A DNA stretch of 23,115 nt from JBKPIY01 sp046730475 (GCA_046730475.1 JBKPIY010000064.1:1-23115), one strand, 5' to 3'; counted from the first letter of the stretch, positions 14,275 through 22,087 are shown. A program made the numbers and translations. The notes: a model not told the origin generated them from the letters alone.

Positions 14275-15167
14275 GTCGGTCCGCGCCGGAGGCGCTCCTC
14301 GAGCCTCGCCCCCTGGCCGGCGGCCACCGCTCGCCCGGCCCGCTTCTCGTCGAGGGCGATCCCCCGCTGGTCGGCCAGGTCGAGGAGCCGCTGGCGCTCG
14401 GTGTCCTGCTGGGCCCACAGCAGGAAGAGCCAGGCGAGGAGGCCGAGGGTGACGACGCCGGTCTCGGCCATCATGATCACCCCGGCGATCCCCTGGTCGG
14501 AGAGGGCGGAGATGTGGTGGGCGGCGTCGCCGGGGGCGTAGTCGGGATAGAGGACCGCGTTCGACCACATGAGGACGTTCCCGAGGATCGTCCCGAAGAG
14601 CCGGACCCCGACGACGTAGCCGAGCTTGGCCGGGAGCCCGAACCAGGACGGGACCGGAAGCGGGCCCACCAGAGGCATCCACATCAACACCCCGAAGCCC
14701 AAGAAGCAAGCGTGTTGGAGAGCGTGGAGCGGCGCGCTGGTGAGGGTCGCTTGATAGAGCGCGGGCAGATGCCAGACGTAGAGGTCGGCGACCCAGAGGG
14801 GGAGGGCCACCAGGGGGTGGGTGAGGACGCGGAGGCGGTCGAAGGCGCGGATCGAGAGCAGCGGCTGGAGGATCGGGCCGGTGAGCCCGAGGACGATCAG
14901 AAGCGTGGCGAGATCGCCGAGGAGGAGATGCTGGGCCATGTGGGCGAGGACCAGCTCGTCGTCGAGGCTCGCCAGGGGCGAGACGAGGGCGGTGGCGAGG
15001 GCGAGCATCCCGGCCGCGAAGCACCCCACCCGCCACGCGGGCACCGGCCTCCCCCGCGCCGCCAGGGTCCGCTCGCGCTTGACGTAGGCGAGGGCGATCG
15101 CCGAGACACCGATCAGCTGCAACGGCTCGAACACGAGCCCGCCGGCGTGCGCCAGAGGAACGCTCAT
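14271..15167 (-). CDS. ctaG: Cytochrome c oxidase assembly protein, CtaG family
   Basis: 298 residues with about seven transmembrane segments. The histidine-bearing helices are typical of the caa3_CtaG family: LAHMAQHLLLGDLATLL, WHLPALYQATLTSAPLHALQH and FLGFGVLMWMPLVGPLP. The family assists copper delivery to cytochrome c oxidase in the membrane; this is family knowledge. The C-terminus is a charged cytoplasmic tail (about 255-298). The start is ATG at 15167; the frame is open to 15218, but the upstream part is Arg/Glu-rich and would lie across the promoter. A TACGCT hexamer 8 nt before the ATG and a palindrome covering both suggest transcriptional control here. The stop overlaps the next gene (ATGA). 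No oxidase subunit genes are in the window. Confidence 0.9.
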   Translation of the reverse strand: MSVPLAHAGGLVFEPLQLIGVSAIALAYVKRERTLAARGRPVPAWRVGCFAAGMLALATALVSPLASLDDELVLAHMAQHLLLGDLATLLIVLGLTGPILQPLLSIRAFDRLRVLTHPLVALPLWVADLYVWHLPALYQATLTSAPLHALQHACFLGFGVLMWMPLVGPLPVPSWFGLPAKLGYVVGVRLFGTILGNVLMWSNAVLYPDYAPGDAAHHISALSDQGIAGVIMMAETGVVTLGLLAWLFLLWAQQDTERQRLLDLADQRGIALDEKRAGRAVAAGQGARLEERLRRGPT

Positions 15168-15180
15168 CCGCGATGAGCGT
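15160..15180. promoter_or_regulatory. Perfect palindrome over the ctaG start codon and -10 element
   Basis: Arms ACGCTCAT (15160-15167) and ATGAGCGT (15173-15180) are perfect over 8 bp with a CCGCG spacer. On the minus strand the second arm begins with the ctaG ATG, and the first arm forms most of the TACGCT -10 hexamer (15176-15181 in plus coordinates). The layout fits a repressor operator, or a hairpin hiding the start codon. Confidence 0.5.
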
Positions 15181-15334
15181 ACCGCGGCGGTTCGCTCTTC
15201 CTCCCGGCGGCCAACCAACCCCTGCGCGCCTGGATTCGATGCCGCCGGTGGATGCCGTCGGTGCCCGTTTGCCGAGCCACGATCACAACGCCATCACTGC
15301 AAGCCGCCGGTCAGGTTCCTTCCGCGCCAGTGGT

Positions 15335-15340
15335 TAAGGT
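15335..15340 (+). promoter_or_regulatory. Possible -10 element for the DUF7144 gene
   Basis: TAAGGT, identical to the tig -10 candidate, 76 nt before the GTG at 15417. It would leave a leader of about 70 nt containing the strong Shine-Dalgarno. A short CCGGC/GCCGG hairpin follows at once. The rest of the 249-base gap from ctaG shows nothing else I can identify. Confidence 0.3.
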
Positions 15341-15416
15341 CCGGCTTGCGCCGGCCTCGATTCGACGTCGGTGCTGGGGCCGCACAGAGCGGCCGGGTCA
15401 AGGAAAGGAGCCGCAA

Positions 15417-15800
15417 GTGAGAGGTGCGGGTCGGGTCGTGTTCGCAGCGATCCTGCTGCTGATTGTGGGCACGCTCAACATCATCTACGGCATCGGCGCG
15501 TTGGATGACGCGAATTTCTACGCCAACGACACCAGGTACATTCTCACGAACCTCAACACGCTTGGCTGGGTTCTGATCATCCTCGGCGTGATCCAGCTCA
15601 CCGGTGGCTTCTCGCTGCTGGGCGGCCAGATCTATGGGCGGGTGATCGGGATCATCGCCGGCAGCTTTGGCGCCATCGGCGCCCTTCTGTCGATGGGCGG
15701 AGCCCACCCGTTCTGGTCGCTGGGCATCTTCGCCCTCTGCGTGTGGGTCGTCTACGGCATCATCGTCTTCGGCGAGGAAGAGCCGGCCCCGAGAGTCTGA
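15417..15800 (+). CDS. DUF7144 family small membrane protein
   Basis: 127 residues with four transmembrane segments: VVFAAILLLIVGTLNIIYGI, then LNTLGWVLIILGVIQLTGGF, VIGIIAGSFGAIGALLSMGG and FWSLGIFALCVWVVYGIIVF. The pattern GTLNIIYGIGALDD..FY, then LNTLGW, then HPFWSLGIFAL is the one I know from DUF7144 proteins of actinobacteria. Function unknown. The start is GTG at 15417, set by an excellent AAGGAG at 15405-15410, six bases upstream; the frame is open further upstream but without membrane-like sequence. It is a lone gene, convergent with corA, with a 12-bp-stem hairpin between them. A short echo of its third helix appears at 20658-20693. Confidence 0.82.
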   Translation: MRGAGRVVFAAILLLIVGTLNIIYGIGALDDANFYANDTRYILTNLNTLGWVLIILGVIQLTGGFSLLGGQIYGRVIGIIAGSFGAIGALLSMGGAHPFWSLGIFALCVWVVYGIIVFGEEEPAPRV

Positions 15801-15806
15801 GCCGGC

Positions 15807-15847
15807 GGTCGCGGGAGCCCGCCTCCGTTCGGTGAGCTCCCGCGACC
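15807..15847. terminator. Long perfect stem between convergent DUF7144 and corA
   Basis: GGTCGCGGGAGC (15807-15818) and GCTCCCGCGACC (15836-15847) form a perfect 12-bp stem with a 17-base loop, starting six bases after the DUF7144 stop. Being symmetrical, it can serve both converging genes. There is no T-run on either side. Confidence 0.55.
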
Positions 15848-15902
15848 CCGCGCCCAATCCGATCAACACCGATCCCTTGCTCGCGACCTCGGTGCTCTGG
15901 CG

Positions 15903-16877
15903 CTACACCCACCCGATTCGTCGGAAGTAGCGGTACAGCGCCGCGACCACGAGGGCCATCACCAGCAGGCAGAGCGGGTAACCCACCGCCCAGCCCAACT
16001 CGGGCATGTGCTCGAAGTTCATCCCGTAGACGCTGGCGATGAAGGTTGGGACGGCGATGATCGCCGCCCACGAGGAGATCGTCTTCACCACCTCGTTCTG
16101 GCCGACGCTGACGAGCGCCAGGTTGGCCTCCAGCACGCTGGTGAGGAGCTCGCGCTGGGAGCTGACCTGCTCGTCGACCCGCCGGGCGTGGTCGGCGACG
16201 TCGCGGAAGAACTCCCGCAGCTCCTCGGGCACCGCGGAGTAGGAGCCGCGCTCGAGCTCCTCGAGCGGGCTGAGGAGCGGGCCAACCGCCCGATGAAACT
16301 CGACCACCTCGCGCTTCAGGCCGTAGATCCGCTTGGTGGGCGCCGGCTGGTCGTCGTCGAAGACCTCGTTCTCGACCTCCTCGATGTCGTCCTCGATCCC
16401 CTCGGCGACGGGAGCGTAGTCGTCGACGACCTTGTCAAGGATCGCCCACGTCGCGGCCGCCGGCCCCAGCCGGAGCAGGTCGGGCCGACCCTCGAGGCGC
16501 GAGCGGGCCTCCGCGAGCTCGCCGCCCGGGCCGTGCCGCACGGTGACCACGTACCCGGCCCCGGCGAAGATGTCGATCTCGCCGAAGATCACCTCCTCGG
16601 CCGCCTCGTCGTAATGCGCCGTCTTCAGGACGATGAAGTAGCTGCCGTCGTAGTCCTCGATCTTCGGCCGCTGATGCCTCTCGGCGGCGTCCTCGAGAGC
16701 GAGCTCGTGGAGATGGAAGAGCTCGCCCACCCGCGCCAGCTCGGCCGGATCGGGGTCCTTGAGCCCGAGCCAGACGAACTGCCCGCCCCCGCGGGCGTGC
16801 TCGGCCGCCCGCTCGAGCGCGAGCTCGCCGCGGTGCTGGCGCACTCCGTCCTTGTAGGTGGCGCAGGCGACGATCAA
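15903..16877 (-). CDS. corA: CorA family magnesium/divalent cation transporter
   Basis: 324 residues, a typical length. The large N-terminal cytoplasmic domain is rich in acidic residues (for example the run around 162-177). The signature YGMNFEHMPELGW contains the GMN motif at 285-287, at the end of the first of two C-terminal transmembrane helices (about 269-284 and 298-316). The protein ends in a basic tail (YRYFRRIGWV). CorA forms a pentameric channel for Mg2+, sometimes Co2+ or Ni2+. The start TTG at 16877 gives LIVACATYKDG, matching the MIVDCAxYxDG opening of homologues; the frame is open far upstream, but that part is antisense to the hydrolase gene. It is divergent from the hydrolase and convergent with DUF7144. 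No magnesium riboswitch can be recognised in the short upstream gap. Confidence 0.93.
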   Translation of the reverse strand: MIVACATYKDGVRQHRGELALERAAEHARGGGQFVWLGLKDPDPAELARVGELFHLHELALEDAAERHQRPKIEDYDGSYFIVLKTAHYDEAAEEVIFGEIDIFAGAGYVVTVRHGPGGELAEARSRLEGRPDLLRLGPAAATWAILDKVVDDYAPVAEGIEDDIEEVENEVFDDDQPAPTKRIYGLKREVVEFHRAVGPLLSPLEELERGSYSAVPEELREFFRDVADHARRVDEQVSSQRELLTSVLEANLALVSVGQNEVVKTISSWAAIIAVPTFIASVYGMNFEHMPELGWAVGYPLCLLVMALVVAALYRYFRRIGWV

Positions 16878-16958
16878 TGTTCGGCCCCGGCTTCGGTGCT
16901 TCCCCGTCGCCGACCCGGCTCCTCCCCCCGGTCGATTGCCGCCATCATGCGGAGCGGC

Positions 16959-17804
16959 ATGGACCCCCGACCGGTAGCGGCGTCCGACCTCGAGGTGAGT
17001 CGACTGGGCGAGGGGCCGCCGATCCTGTTCATCCACGGCAGCGTCGTCGGCCCCGAGCGGACCTGGTCCCGGCAGCGGCCGCTCGCAGAGCGCTGGACCC
17101 TGATCCTCCCCTTTCGGCCGGGCTTCGGCGCCAGTCCGGCGCTCGAGCGCGGCGACTTCGACGCCGAGGCGCCGCTCTTCGCCGCGCTCCTCGGCGACGG
17201 CGCCCAGCTGGTGGGCCACTCCTACGGCGCCGTGATCGCGTTGCTGGCGGCTGCCGCCCGCCCCGATTCCGTCCGCTCGCTGACGGTGTCCGAGCCCGGG
17301 GCGCTGAAGGTGGCGGCGGGTGATCCCGCGGTCGACGCAATGATCGCCGACGGCGAGGAGCTCTACCGCCGGCGCGATCGGATCCCGCCCGACGCCTTCC
17401 TGCGCCTGTTCCGCGACGGCGCCAACTCCGCCCGCGAGACCCCAGACGAGCTTCCCGACTGGCTCGCCCGCGGCGCCCGGCTGCTGCTCGCCGAGCGACC
17501 CCCGTGGGAGGCGGAGCTCCCGCTCGTCGAGCTCGCTGAGGCCGGGATCCCGACCATGGTCATCTCCGGCGCTCACTCGGCTGCCTTCGAGGCCGTCTGC
17601 GACACGATCGCCGGCCGGCTGGGCGCCAGGCGGGAGACGGTCCCGGGCCGGGGCCACACGATCCCGAGCGCGGGCGCCCCCTACAACGACCTGCTCGAGG
17701 GCTTCCTCCGCTCGTGTGAGCCAAACCGCTCGCAGTCACCCCTGGCGCCGCCACCCCGCGCGCGGTCAGCGGATCAGCCCGACGGGGCCGTCGGCGACCA
17801 GTAG
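16959..17804 (+). CDS. Alpha/beta hydrolase
   Basis: 281 residues from ATG at 16959. It has the alpha/beta-hydrolase fold: FIHGS oxyanion-hole segment near residue 25, the nucleophile elbow GHSYGA, and the catalytic histidine in GRGHTIP near the end. The acid residue is likely an Asp or Glu after strand 6 or 7 but cannot be fixed. No signal peptide, so cytoplasmic. The substrate is unknown; the lack of a close motif leaves esterase, lactonase or haloperoxidase-like activity open. The start at 16959 has GGAG four bases upstream; ATG at 16947 in the same frame is the alternative. The last about 30 residues (Pro/Arg/Ser/Asp-rich) go beyond the fold and look disordered. Divergent from corA. Confidence 0.85.
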   Translation: MDPRPVAASDLEVSRLGEGPPILFIHGSVVGPERTWSRQRPLAERWTLILPFRPGFGASPALERGDFDAEAPLFAALLGDGAQLVGHSYGAVIALLAAAARPDSVRSLTVSEPGALKVAAGDPAVDAMIADGEELYRRRDRIPPDAFLRLFRDGANSARETPDELPDWLARGARLLLAERPPWEAELPLVELAEAGIPTMVISGAHSAAFEAVCDTIAGRLGARRETVPGRGHTIPSAGAPYNDLLEGFLRSCEPNRSQSPLAPPPRARSADQPDGAVGDQ

Positions 17805-17910
17805 ACGCCGACGACGATCGCGCCCTAGCCGAGGCGGTGGTGGTGAGGTTCCAGGATTACAGCCGCGGCCAGGTGCGCCCGATCGGCGGGTGATGCGCCG
17901 GGGCTGACCC

Positions 17911-17916
17911 TATCGT
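17911..17916 (+). promoter_or_regulatory. Candidate -10 element for the AI-2E permease gene
   Basis: TATCGT ends 11 nt before the GTG at 17928; the implied leader is about 4-5 nt. The rest of the 123-base gap after the hydrolase shows nothing I can identify. Confidence 0.35.
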
Positions 17917-17927
17917 TCGGTGCACGG

Positions 17928-19091
17928 GTGCCCAGGATCCGCGCACGGCTGCGCCGTCGCTCCGGCGGCGGAGAGGAACCGGACGGCGAGTTCGTCGAGA
18001 TCGACCCGACGGAGCTTTCGGGGGTCTTCGCAGCGCCCCGCTGGCTTCGCGACGCGGGGTTCACCGCCTGGCTCCTGGTTGGCGTCATCCTCCTGCTCGG
18101 CGGGGTCGTCTGGTTCCTCTCGCTGACCCACGCGATCTTCATTCCCCTGATCGTCGCCGGGGTGATCGCCGCGGTCGCGGGGCAGCTGGTCTCCTTGCTC
18201 AACCGGCATGGCGTGCCGCGTGGTCTGGGCGCACTCCTGGTTCTGTTGCTGATCGTCGCTGCCGGTGCCCTCGCCGGCTATCTGATCCTCACCGGGATCG
18301 GCAGCGAGACGTCCGGTATCAGCCGTCACCTGACCGCCGCCGCCGACAAGATCGAGGGCTGGCTCAAGGACCTCGGGGTCAGCGACAGCAAGGCGCAGGC
18401 GGCTAACCACGACGTCAGCTCGGGCGCCAGCGACTCCTTCAAGGCCCTGATCGACGGTGTCGCCACCGGGATCCAGAGGCTCTCCTCGCTGGCCTTCTTT
18501 CTCGCGATGACGACCCTCAGCCTCTTCTTCCTGCTCATGGACGGTCCGACCATCCGGTCCTGGGGCGAGCGCCATATGGGGGTGCCGACGGACGTCGCCC
18601 GGTCGATCACCGGCCGCACCCTGCAAGCACTTCGTGGCTACTTCCTCGGGGTGACGATCGTCGCCGCCTTCAACGCCGTCCTGGTGGGCGTGGGCGCTCT
18701 CCTGATCGGCGTCCCGCTCGCCGGGACGATCGCCGTGGTCACCTTCATCGGCGCCTACATCCCGTACCTGGGCGCGTGGAGCGCGGGCGCCTTCTCGGTC
18801 CTGCTCGCGCTCGGCGGGGCCGGCCCGGATGCCGCCGGGGAGATGGTCGTGATCCAGCTCCTCGCAAACGGCCCGCTCCAGCAGATCGTCCAGCCGATCG
18901 CGTACGGCACCGCGCTCGATCTGCATCCGCTCGCCGTCCTGGTGGCGACGATCGCCGGGGGCGCGCTGTTCGGCGCAGTCGGGCTGATCCTATCGGCACC
19001 GCTGACGTCGGCGATCGTCCGGATCTCAAGGGATCTGTCCGGCGCCCGGGCCCGACGCGCGGTCGAGGCGCCCGGCGCCGCCCCGACCTGA
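17928..19091 (+). CDS. AI-2E family transporter (PerM-type permease)
   Basis: 387 residues with about eight hydrophobic segments. A charged cytoplasmic head (about 1-40) leads into helix pairs (AWLLVGVILLLGGVVWFLS and FIPLIVAGVIAAVAGQLVSL). A large soluble loop follows (about 130-180, SRHLTAAADKIEGWLKDLG onward). Then come the conserved C-terminal helices, with GYFLGVTIVAAFNAVLVGVG, FIGAYIPYLGAWSAG and the GPLQQIVQPIAYG loop typical of the family. Members include the E. coli TqsA and sodium/proton antiporters, so autoinducer export should not be assumed. The start is GTG at 17928. It is convergent with the peroxidase gene, with 67 bases between the stops and no clear terminator. Confidence 0.9.
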   Translation: MPRIRARLRRRSGGGEEPDGEFVEIDPTELSGVFAAPRWLRDAGFTAWLLVGVILLLGGVVWFLSLTHAIFIPLIVAGVIAAVAGQLVSLLNRHGVPRGLGALLVLLLIVAAGALAGYLILTGIGSETSGISRHLTAAADKIEGWLKDLGVSDSKAQAANHDVSSGASDSFKALIDGVATGIQRLSSLAFFLAMTTLSLFFLLMDGPTIRSWGERHMGVPTDVARSITGRTLQALRGYFLGVTIVAAFNAVLVGVGALLIGVPLAGTIAVVTFIGAYIPYLGAWSAGAFSVLLALGGAGPDAAGEMVVIQLLANGPLQQIVQPIAYGTALDLHPLAVLVATIAGGALFGAVGLILSAPLTSAIVRISRDLSGARARRAVEAPGAAPT

Positions 19092-19158
19092 CGCAAGCGG
19101 CCGCCAACGTCTTCGCCCACCCGGGGCGGTCGATGCGGGTGATCGCAGACGCCCGAAA

Positions 19159-20565
19159 CTAGGCGGCCTCGCCTGCAGGGGTCGCGGGGGCGAGGACATC
19201 GATCAGGCCGAAGCCGTCGGTCCGCCGGGCGGTGAGGCTGGGGCGCCAGGATCGCTCGGCGGCGCGGAACGACTCCGCGTCGGCGTCGATGATCCCGACC
19301 AGGACCTCGCCGACGATCCGCCCGCCCACCGGCCCCAGCCTGTCGCCGTCGCCGAGCACGTCGGCCTCCCGGAGGACGTACAGCCAAAGGGGCGTCTCGC
19401 CCCGCCAGTCGAGCGCCCGGAGGCCGATCTCGTCGGCGGTGAGCGGATCGACGCCGAGGAGACGGGCGACCGCCTCGCCCGAGGGGAGGCCGGTGGCCTG
19501 CCCGCGCTGGAGGTCGCGGACCGCCAGCGACCCGTAGTCCGAGCCGCCGTCCACCCCCGAGATCTGGTGGGGCAGGTCGATCAGCGACCGCGGAAGGCGC
19601 CCATCGAGGCGCTTCGCGCGCTGGGCCGGCCGGTGGGCGTCGATGTCGAAGAACAGCGTCCAGTCGACCGCCTGCTGGGCGCTCACCGGCCCGAAGCCCA
19701 TCAGGTCGGGGAACAGGGGCACCGGCCCGAAGCTCTCGTTCACGAGGTAGGAGTGGCGGATCTGGCTGTGACCGTAGCGGAAGGCCGCGTCCGCGAACTC
19801 GAGCGGGATGAACCCCCGCTCCCCCGGGTCGAAGTAGCGCGGCCCCGACTCGAGGAGCACCGTGGTTGGCTCGAGGCCGATCAGCGTGGGGAGGAAGTCG
19901 TGGAGCACGATCCACTGGTAATGCCAGGTGGTCGCCCTCCGGGCGTCCTCGAACACCTCATCCTCGGCGACGCCGTCCTCCCGCAGGTGGTCGACGAGCA
20001 GGTTGTGCAACCGGAGGAAGGCGACGTGCATCTGGCTCATCAGCAGGTGAACGTCGTTTCGCGGATCGCCGAGGAGGGCGATCGCCTGGGTGTTCCGGGG
20101 GACATCACCGGTCCCCTCGCCGGTTTCGGTCACGAGGAGCTTGGCGGGATCGTCGCGGTCGAACAGGTAGGGACTGCCGACCGGCCCGCCGCCGTAGACC
20201 GACTCGAGGTTGACGCGCGGCGAGCGGAAGTTCCGTACCCGCTCGGCCTCGGCGTGGTCGACGAGCGGCGAGCGATCGGCGGTGATGTCGTGGGCGACGA
20301 ACTGCCCAAAGCAGGGCCAACCGGCCGCCACCCCCCCGTCGTCGGCGCCGGCTGGGTCCGCGAGCTCGCGGCCGTCGCACAACCCCCCGTCCCGCCCGAG
20401 CGCGTGCAGGGACCCCTGGTCGACCTCGAGCGCGGGGAGCCCGGCGAACAGCCGCGTGTACCCAGCCCCCTCGGCCGGAGCGGCGGCGCGCGAGGGAGCA
20501 AGGCAGTGGTCGCGGGCCGGGATCGGCCGCGAGGTGACCGTGGCGGCGAACTCCGGCCCGCTCAC
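19159..20565 (-). CDS. Animal-type heme peroxidase (An_peroxidase superfamily)
   Basis: 468 residues from GTG at 20565. The distal site is GQFVAHDIT, with Q88 and H92; the distal arginine is R169 in LLGDPRNDVHLL; the proximal histidine is H266 in FRYGHSQIRHSY. The segment SQMHVAFLRLHNLL matches the helix after the distal Arg in myeloperoxidase. The positions of the two heme-ester residues of myeloperoxidase (D94 and E242, by recalled alignment) are A91 and V172, so heme should be held non-covalently. No signal peptide is seen with this start. The start is supported by AGGGG seven bases upstream and a TATCTT 57 nt upstream; ATG at 20652 is the alternative and would begin MRGRWRFPILVWCYV. Family members oxidise halides or phenolic donors with H2O2; the substrate here is unknown. 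Confidence 0.88.
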   Translation of the reverse strand: MSGPEFAATVTSRPIPARDHCLAPSRAAAPAEGAGYTRLFAGLPALEVDQGSLHALGRDGGLCDGRELADPAGADDGGVAAGWPCFGQFVAHDITADRSPLVDHAEAERVRNFRSPRVNLESVYGGGPVGSPYLFDRDDPAKLLVTETGEGTGDVPRNTQAIALLGDPRNDVHLLMSQMHVAFLRLHNLLVDHLREDGVAEDEVFEDARRATTWHYQWIVLHDFLPTLIGLEPTTVLLESGPRYFDPGERGFIPLEFADAAFRYGHSQIRHSYLVNESFGPVPLFPDLMGFGPVSAQQAVDWTLFFDIDAHRPAQRAKRLDGRLPRSLIDLPHQISGVDGGSDYGSLAVRDLQRGQATGLPSGEAVARLLGVDPLTADEIGLRALDWRGETPLWLYVLREADVLGDGDRLGPVGGRIVGEVLVGIIDADAESFRAAERSWRPSLTARRTDGFGLIDVLAPATPAGEAA

Positions 20566-20623
20566 CTCAGCACCCCTGGGGCCGGCCGAGCTCGAGGCGA
20601 CCTGATCGACGTAGCACCACACC

Positions 20624-20629
20624 AAGATA
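20624..20629 (-). promoter_or_regulatory. Possible -10 element for the heme peroxidase gene
   Basis: TATCTT on the minus strand, 58 nt before the GTG at 20565. It favours the GTG over the ATG at 20652, because the latter would lie upstream of this promoter. Confidence 0.3.
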
Positions 20630-20716
20630 GGGAACCGCCACCGCCCCCTCATCGGGGGATCTCGGCGCGATCGGCGCCCTGCTGTCGATTGGTGGGGCCG
20701 TGGATGTCGCTGGGGC

Positions 20717-20980
20717 ATGTCCGGCAAGGAGGGCAGCTTCCTGATCTGCTCGTTCTGGCTCGTCTCCGCCCTCGCCATAGTTGGCGAGCACCTGCGCGCC
20801 CGCGATCTGATGGACCGCCTCCTGAGCGTCGCCTCGCCGCTCGGCCTCTATGCGGAGGAGTTCGATACCGACACCGGCCGGCACCTCGGCAACTTCCCCC
20901 AGGCCTTCTCCCACCTCGCGCTGATCGAGGCCGCGGGGCGAATCATCCTCGCCGAGCGGCTGAAGGAGCTCGGCGGGTGA
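20717..20980 (+). pseudogene. C-terminal remnant of a GH15 glucoamylase/trehalase-type gene
   Basis: 87 codons whose product matches only the extreme C-terminus of GH15 glycosidases. The marks are KEGSFLICSFWLVSALA, then SPLGLYAEEFDTDTGRHLGN and FPQAFSHLALIEAAGRII. Complete enzymes have roughly 600 residues, and the catalytic glutamates lie in the missing part. Upstream in the same frame the translation to the stops at 20603-20611 shows no GH15 similarity, so the gene was cut near 20715, not frameshifted within this window. There is no promoter or Shine-Dalgarno that I can see. The surviving frame is free of stops, which suggests either a recent deletion or chance. The fragment lies between the peroxidase and the amidotransferase genes. 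Confidence 0.75.
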
Positions 20981-21019
20981 GCCACCCCAACTTGAGGTCG
21001 ACCCGGTGAATGGGGGCGA

Positions 21020-21856
21020 CTAGGGTCGTCGGGGGCGGAAGGGTCGGTGCTCGGCCGCGCCCGCCTCGATCGTCAGGCCGGTGGATTCGGGGACCTCAAG
21101 CCAAGCGCCGGGAAGGTCGGAGAGCGGCTCCGAGACAACCGCGCGGTCTCCCTCACGGAGCTGCTGTAGTCGGGGATTCTCGGGATGGAGCTGGCGCAGC
21201 GCGTCGACGTCCTGGGAGATGAACAGGGTGCGGGAGCGTTGCTCGCTCGAGTAGCGAACAGCCCACAGTCGCTCCCCATCGCTGATGCCAACGGTCATCT
21301 GAACAGGGTGCTCGACGTCGCGCTCCCGACCCCTCTCCTCGACGAAGCCGACCGCACGCTCCATCGCCCCGAGCGGATCGTCCTCGAGCCCGAAGGTGAT
21401 TGCCAGGTAGAAGAGTGCCTCCGAATCGGTGGATCCGGCGATCCCGTCGAAGAGCGAGGGGTCGACGGCGAGCAGCAGGTCGCGGCGCATGAGATCGAAC
21501 CCGCGGATCGCTCCGTTGTGGACGAACAGCCAACGTTGATGCCGGAAGGGGTGGCAGTTCGTCTGTTGCACAGGGGACCCGATCGCCGCCCTGATGTGGG
21601 CTAGGAAGAGCGGGGACTCCACGTGGCCGGTCAGCTCCCGCAGGTTGGCGTCGTTCCAAGCCGGGCTTATGCTCCGGTAGCGAGCGGGGGAGCTGCGGTC
21701 GTCGATCCCGTACCAGCCGAGGCCGAACCCGTCGCCGTTCGTCGTCTCTGCCCCCATCCGCGAGTGCAGGCTCTCGTCGATGAGCCCGTGCCGGGTGCGA
21801 TAGAGCAACTCGTCTATCACCAGCGGCTGGCCCACGTATGCGTTCCAACGGCACAT
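21020..21856 (-). CDS. Class II (Ntn) glutamine amidotransferase
   Basis: 278 residues. It begins MCRWNAYVG, so removal of the initiator Met exposes the nucleophile C2, as in the YafJ/EgtC group. Other active-site segments are TTNGDGFGLGWY (about 38-49), HIRAAIGSPVQQTNCHPF (about 87-104) and the oxyanion FVHNGAIRG. The next part, GSTDSEALFYLA, is also conserved in this group. It releases ammonia from glutamine or hydrolyses a gamma-glutamyl amide (EgtC acts in ergothioneine synthesis), but no egt genes are present here, so the substrate is open. The Pro/Arg-rich last ten residues are probably disordered. The start is ATG at 21856, required by the Cys2 position. The 231-base gap upstream shows no clear promoter for it. 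Confidence 0.9.
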   Translation of the reverse strand: MCRWNAYVGQPLVIDELLYRTRHGLIDESLHSRMGAETTNGDGFGLGWYGIDDRSSPARYRSISPAWNDANLRELTGHVESPLFLAHIRAAIGSPVQQTNCHPFRHQRWLFVHNGAIRGFDLMRRDLLLAVDPSLFDGIAGSTDSEALFYLAITFGLEDDPLGAMERAVGFVEERGRERDVEHPVQMTVGISDGERLWAVRYSSEQRSRTLFISQDVDALRQLHPENPRLQQLREGDRAVVSEPLSDLPGAWLEVPESTGLTIEAGAAEHRPFRPRRP

Positions 21857-22072
21857 GTCGTGACCCGAGTCTCCAGGGGCTCGCCTCGACGCACATCATC
21901 CGATCGGGGTGATGACGGGGGCGAAGGCCGGTCGGTGGAATGCCGAGGGCGATGGTAGCCCAGAGCGGAGAAGCCGCGCTCCTCGGAATCCGCGGGCAAA
22001 CGGGATGTTCTACGCAACGGCCAGGTCACCGGTTTCAGGGACGGCGAGGGCTCGCTCGGGCGCGCGCCCGCG

Positions 22073-22078
22073 TAGGTT
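22073..22078 (+). promoter_or_regulatory. Candidate -10 element for the UPF0104 gene
   Basis: TAGGTT ends 9 nt before the ATG at 22088, the same spacing as at clpP; the implied leader is about 2-3 nt. No -35 consensus is visible. Confidence 0.4.
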
Positions 22079-22087
22079 TGGTGGGCT

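Noticed and set aside
12625..14541. 638-codon plus-strand open frame opposite the spermidine-synthase-like gene
   Set aside because: Low-complexity His/Arg/Glu-rich product, antisense to a gene with clear membrane helices and a Rossmann domain.
17928..19091. Quorum-sensing (AI-2) export by the AI-2E family permease
   Set aside because: The family name is misleading; many members are ion antiporters and no luxS or other AI-2 gene is in the window.
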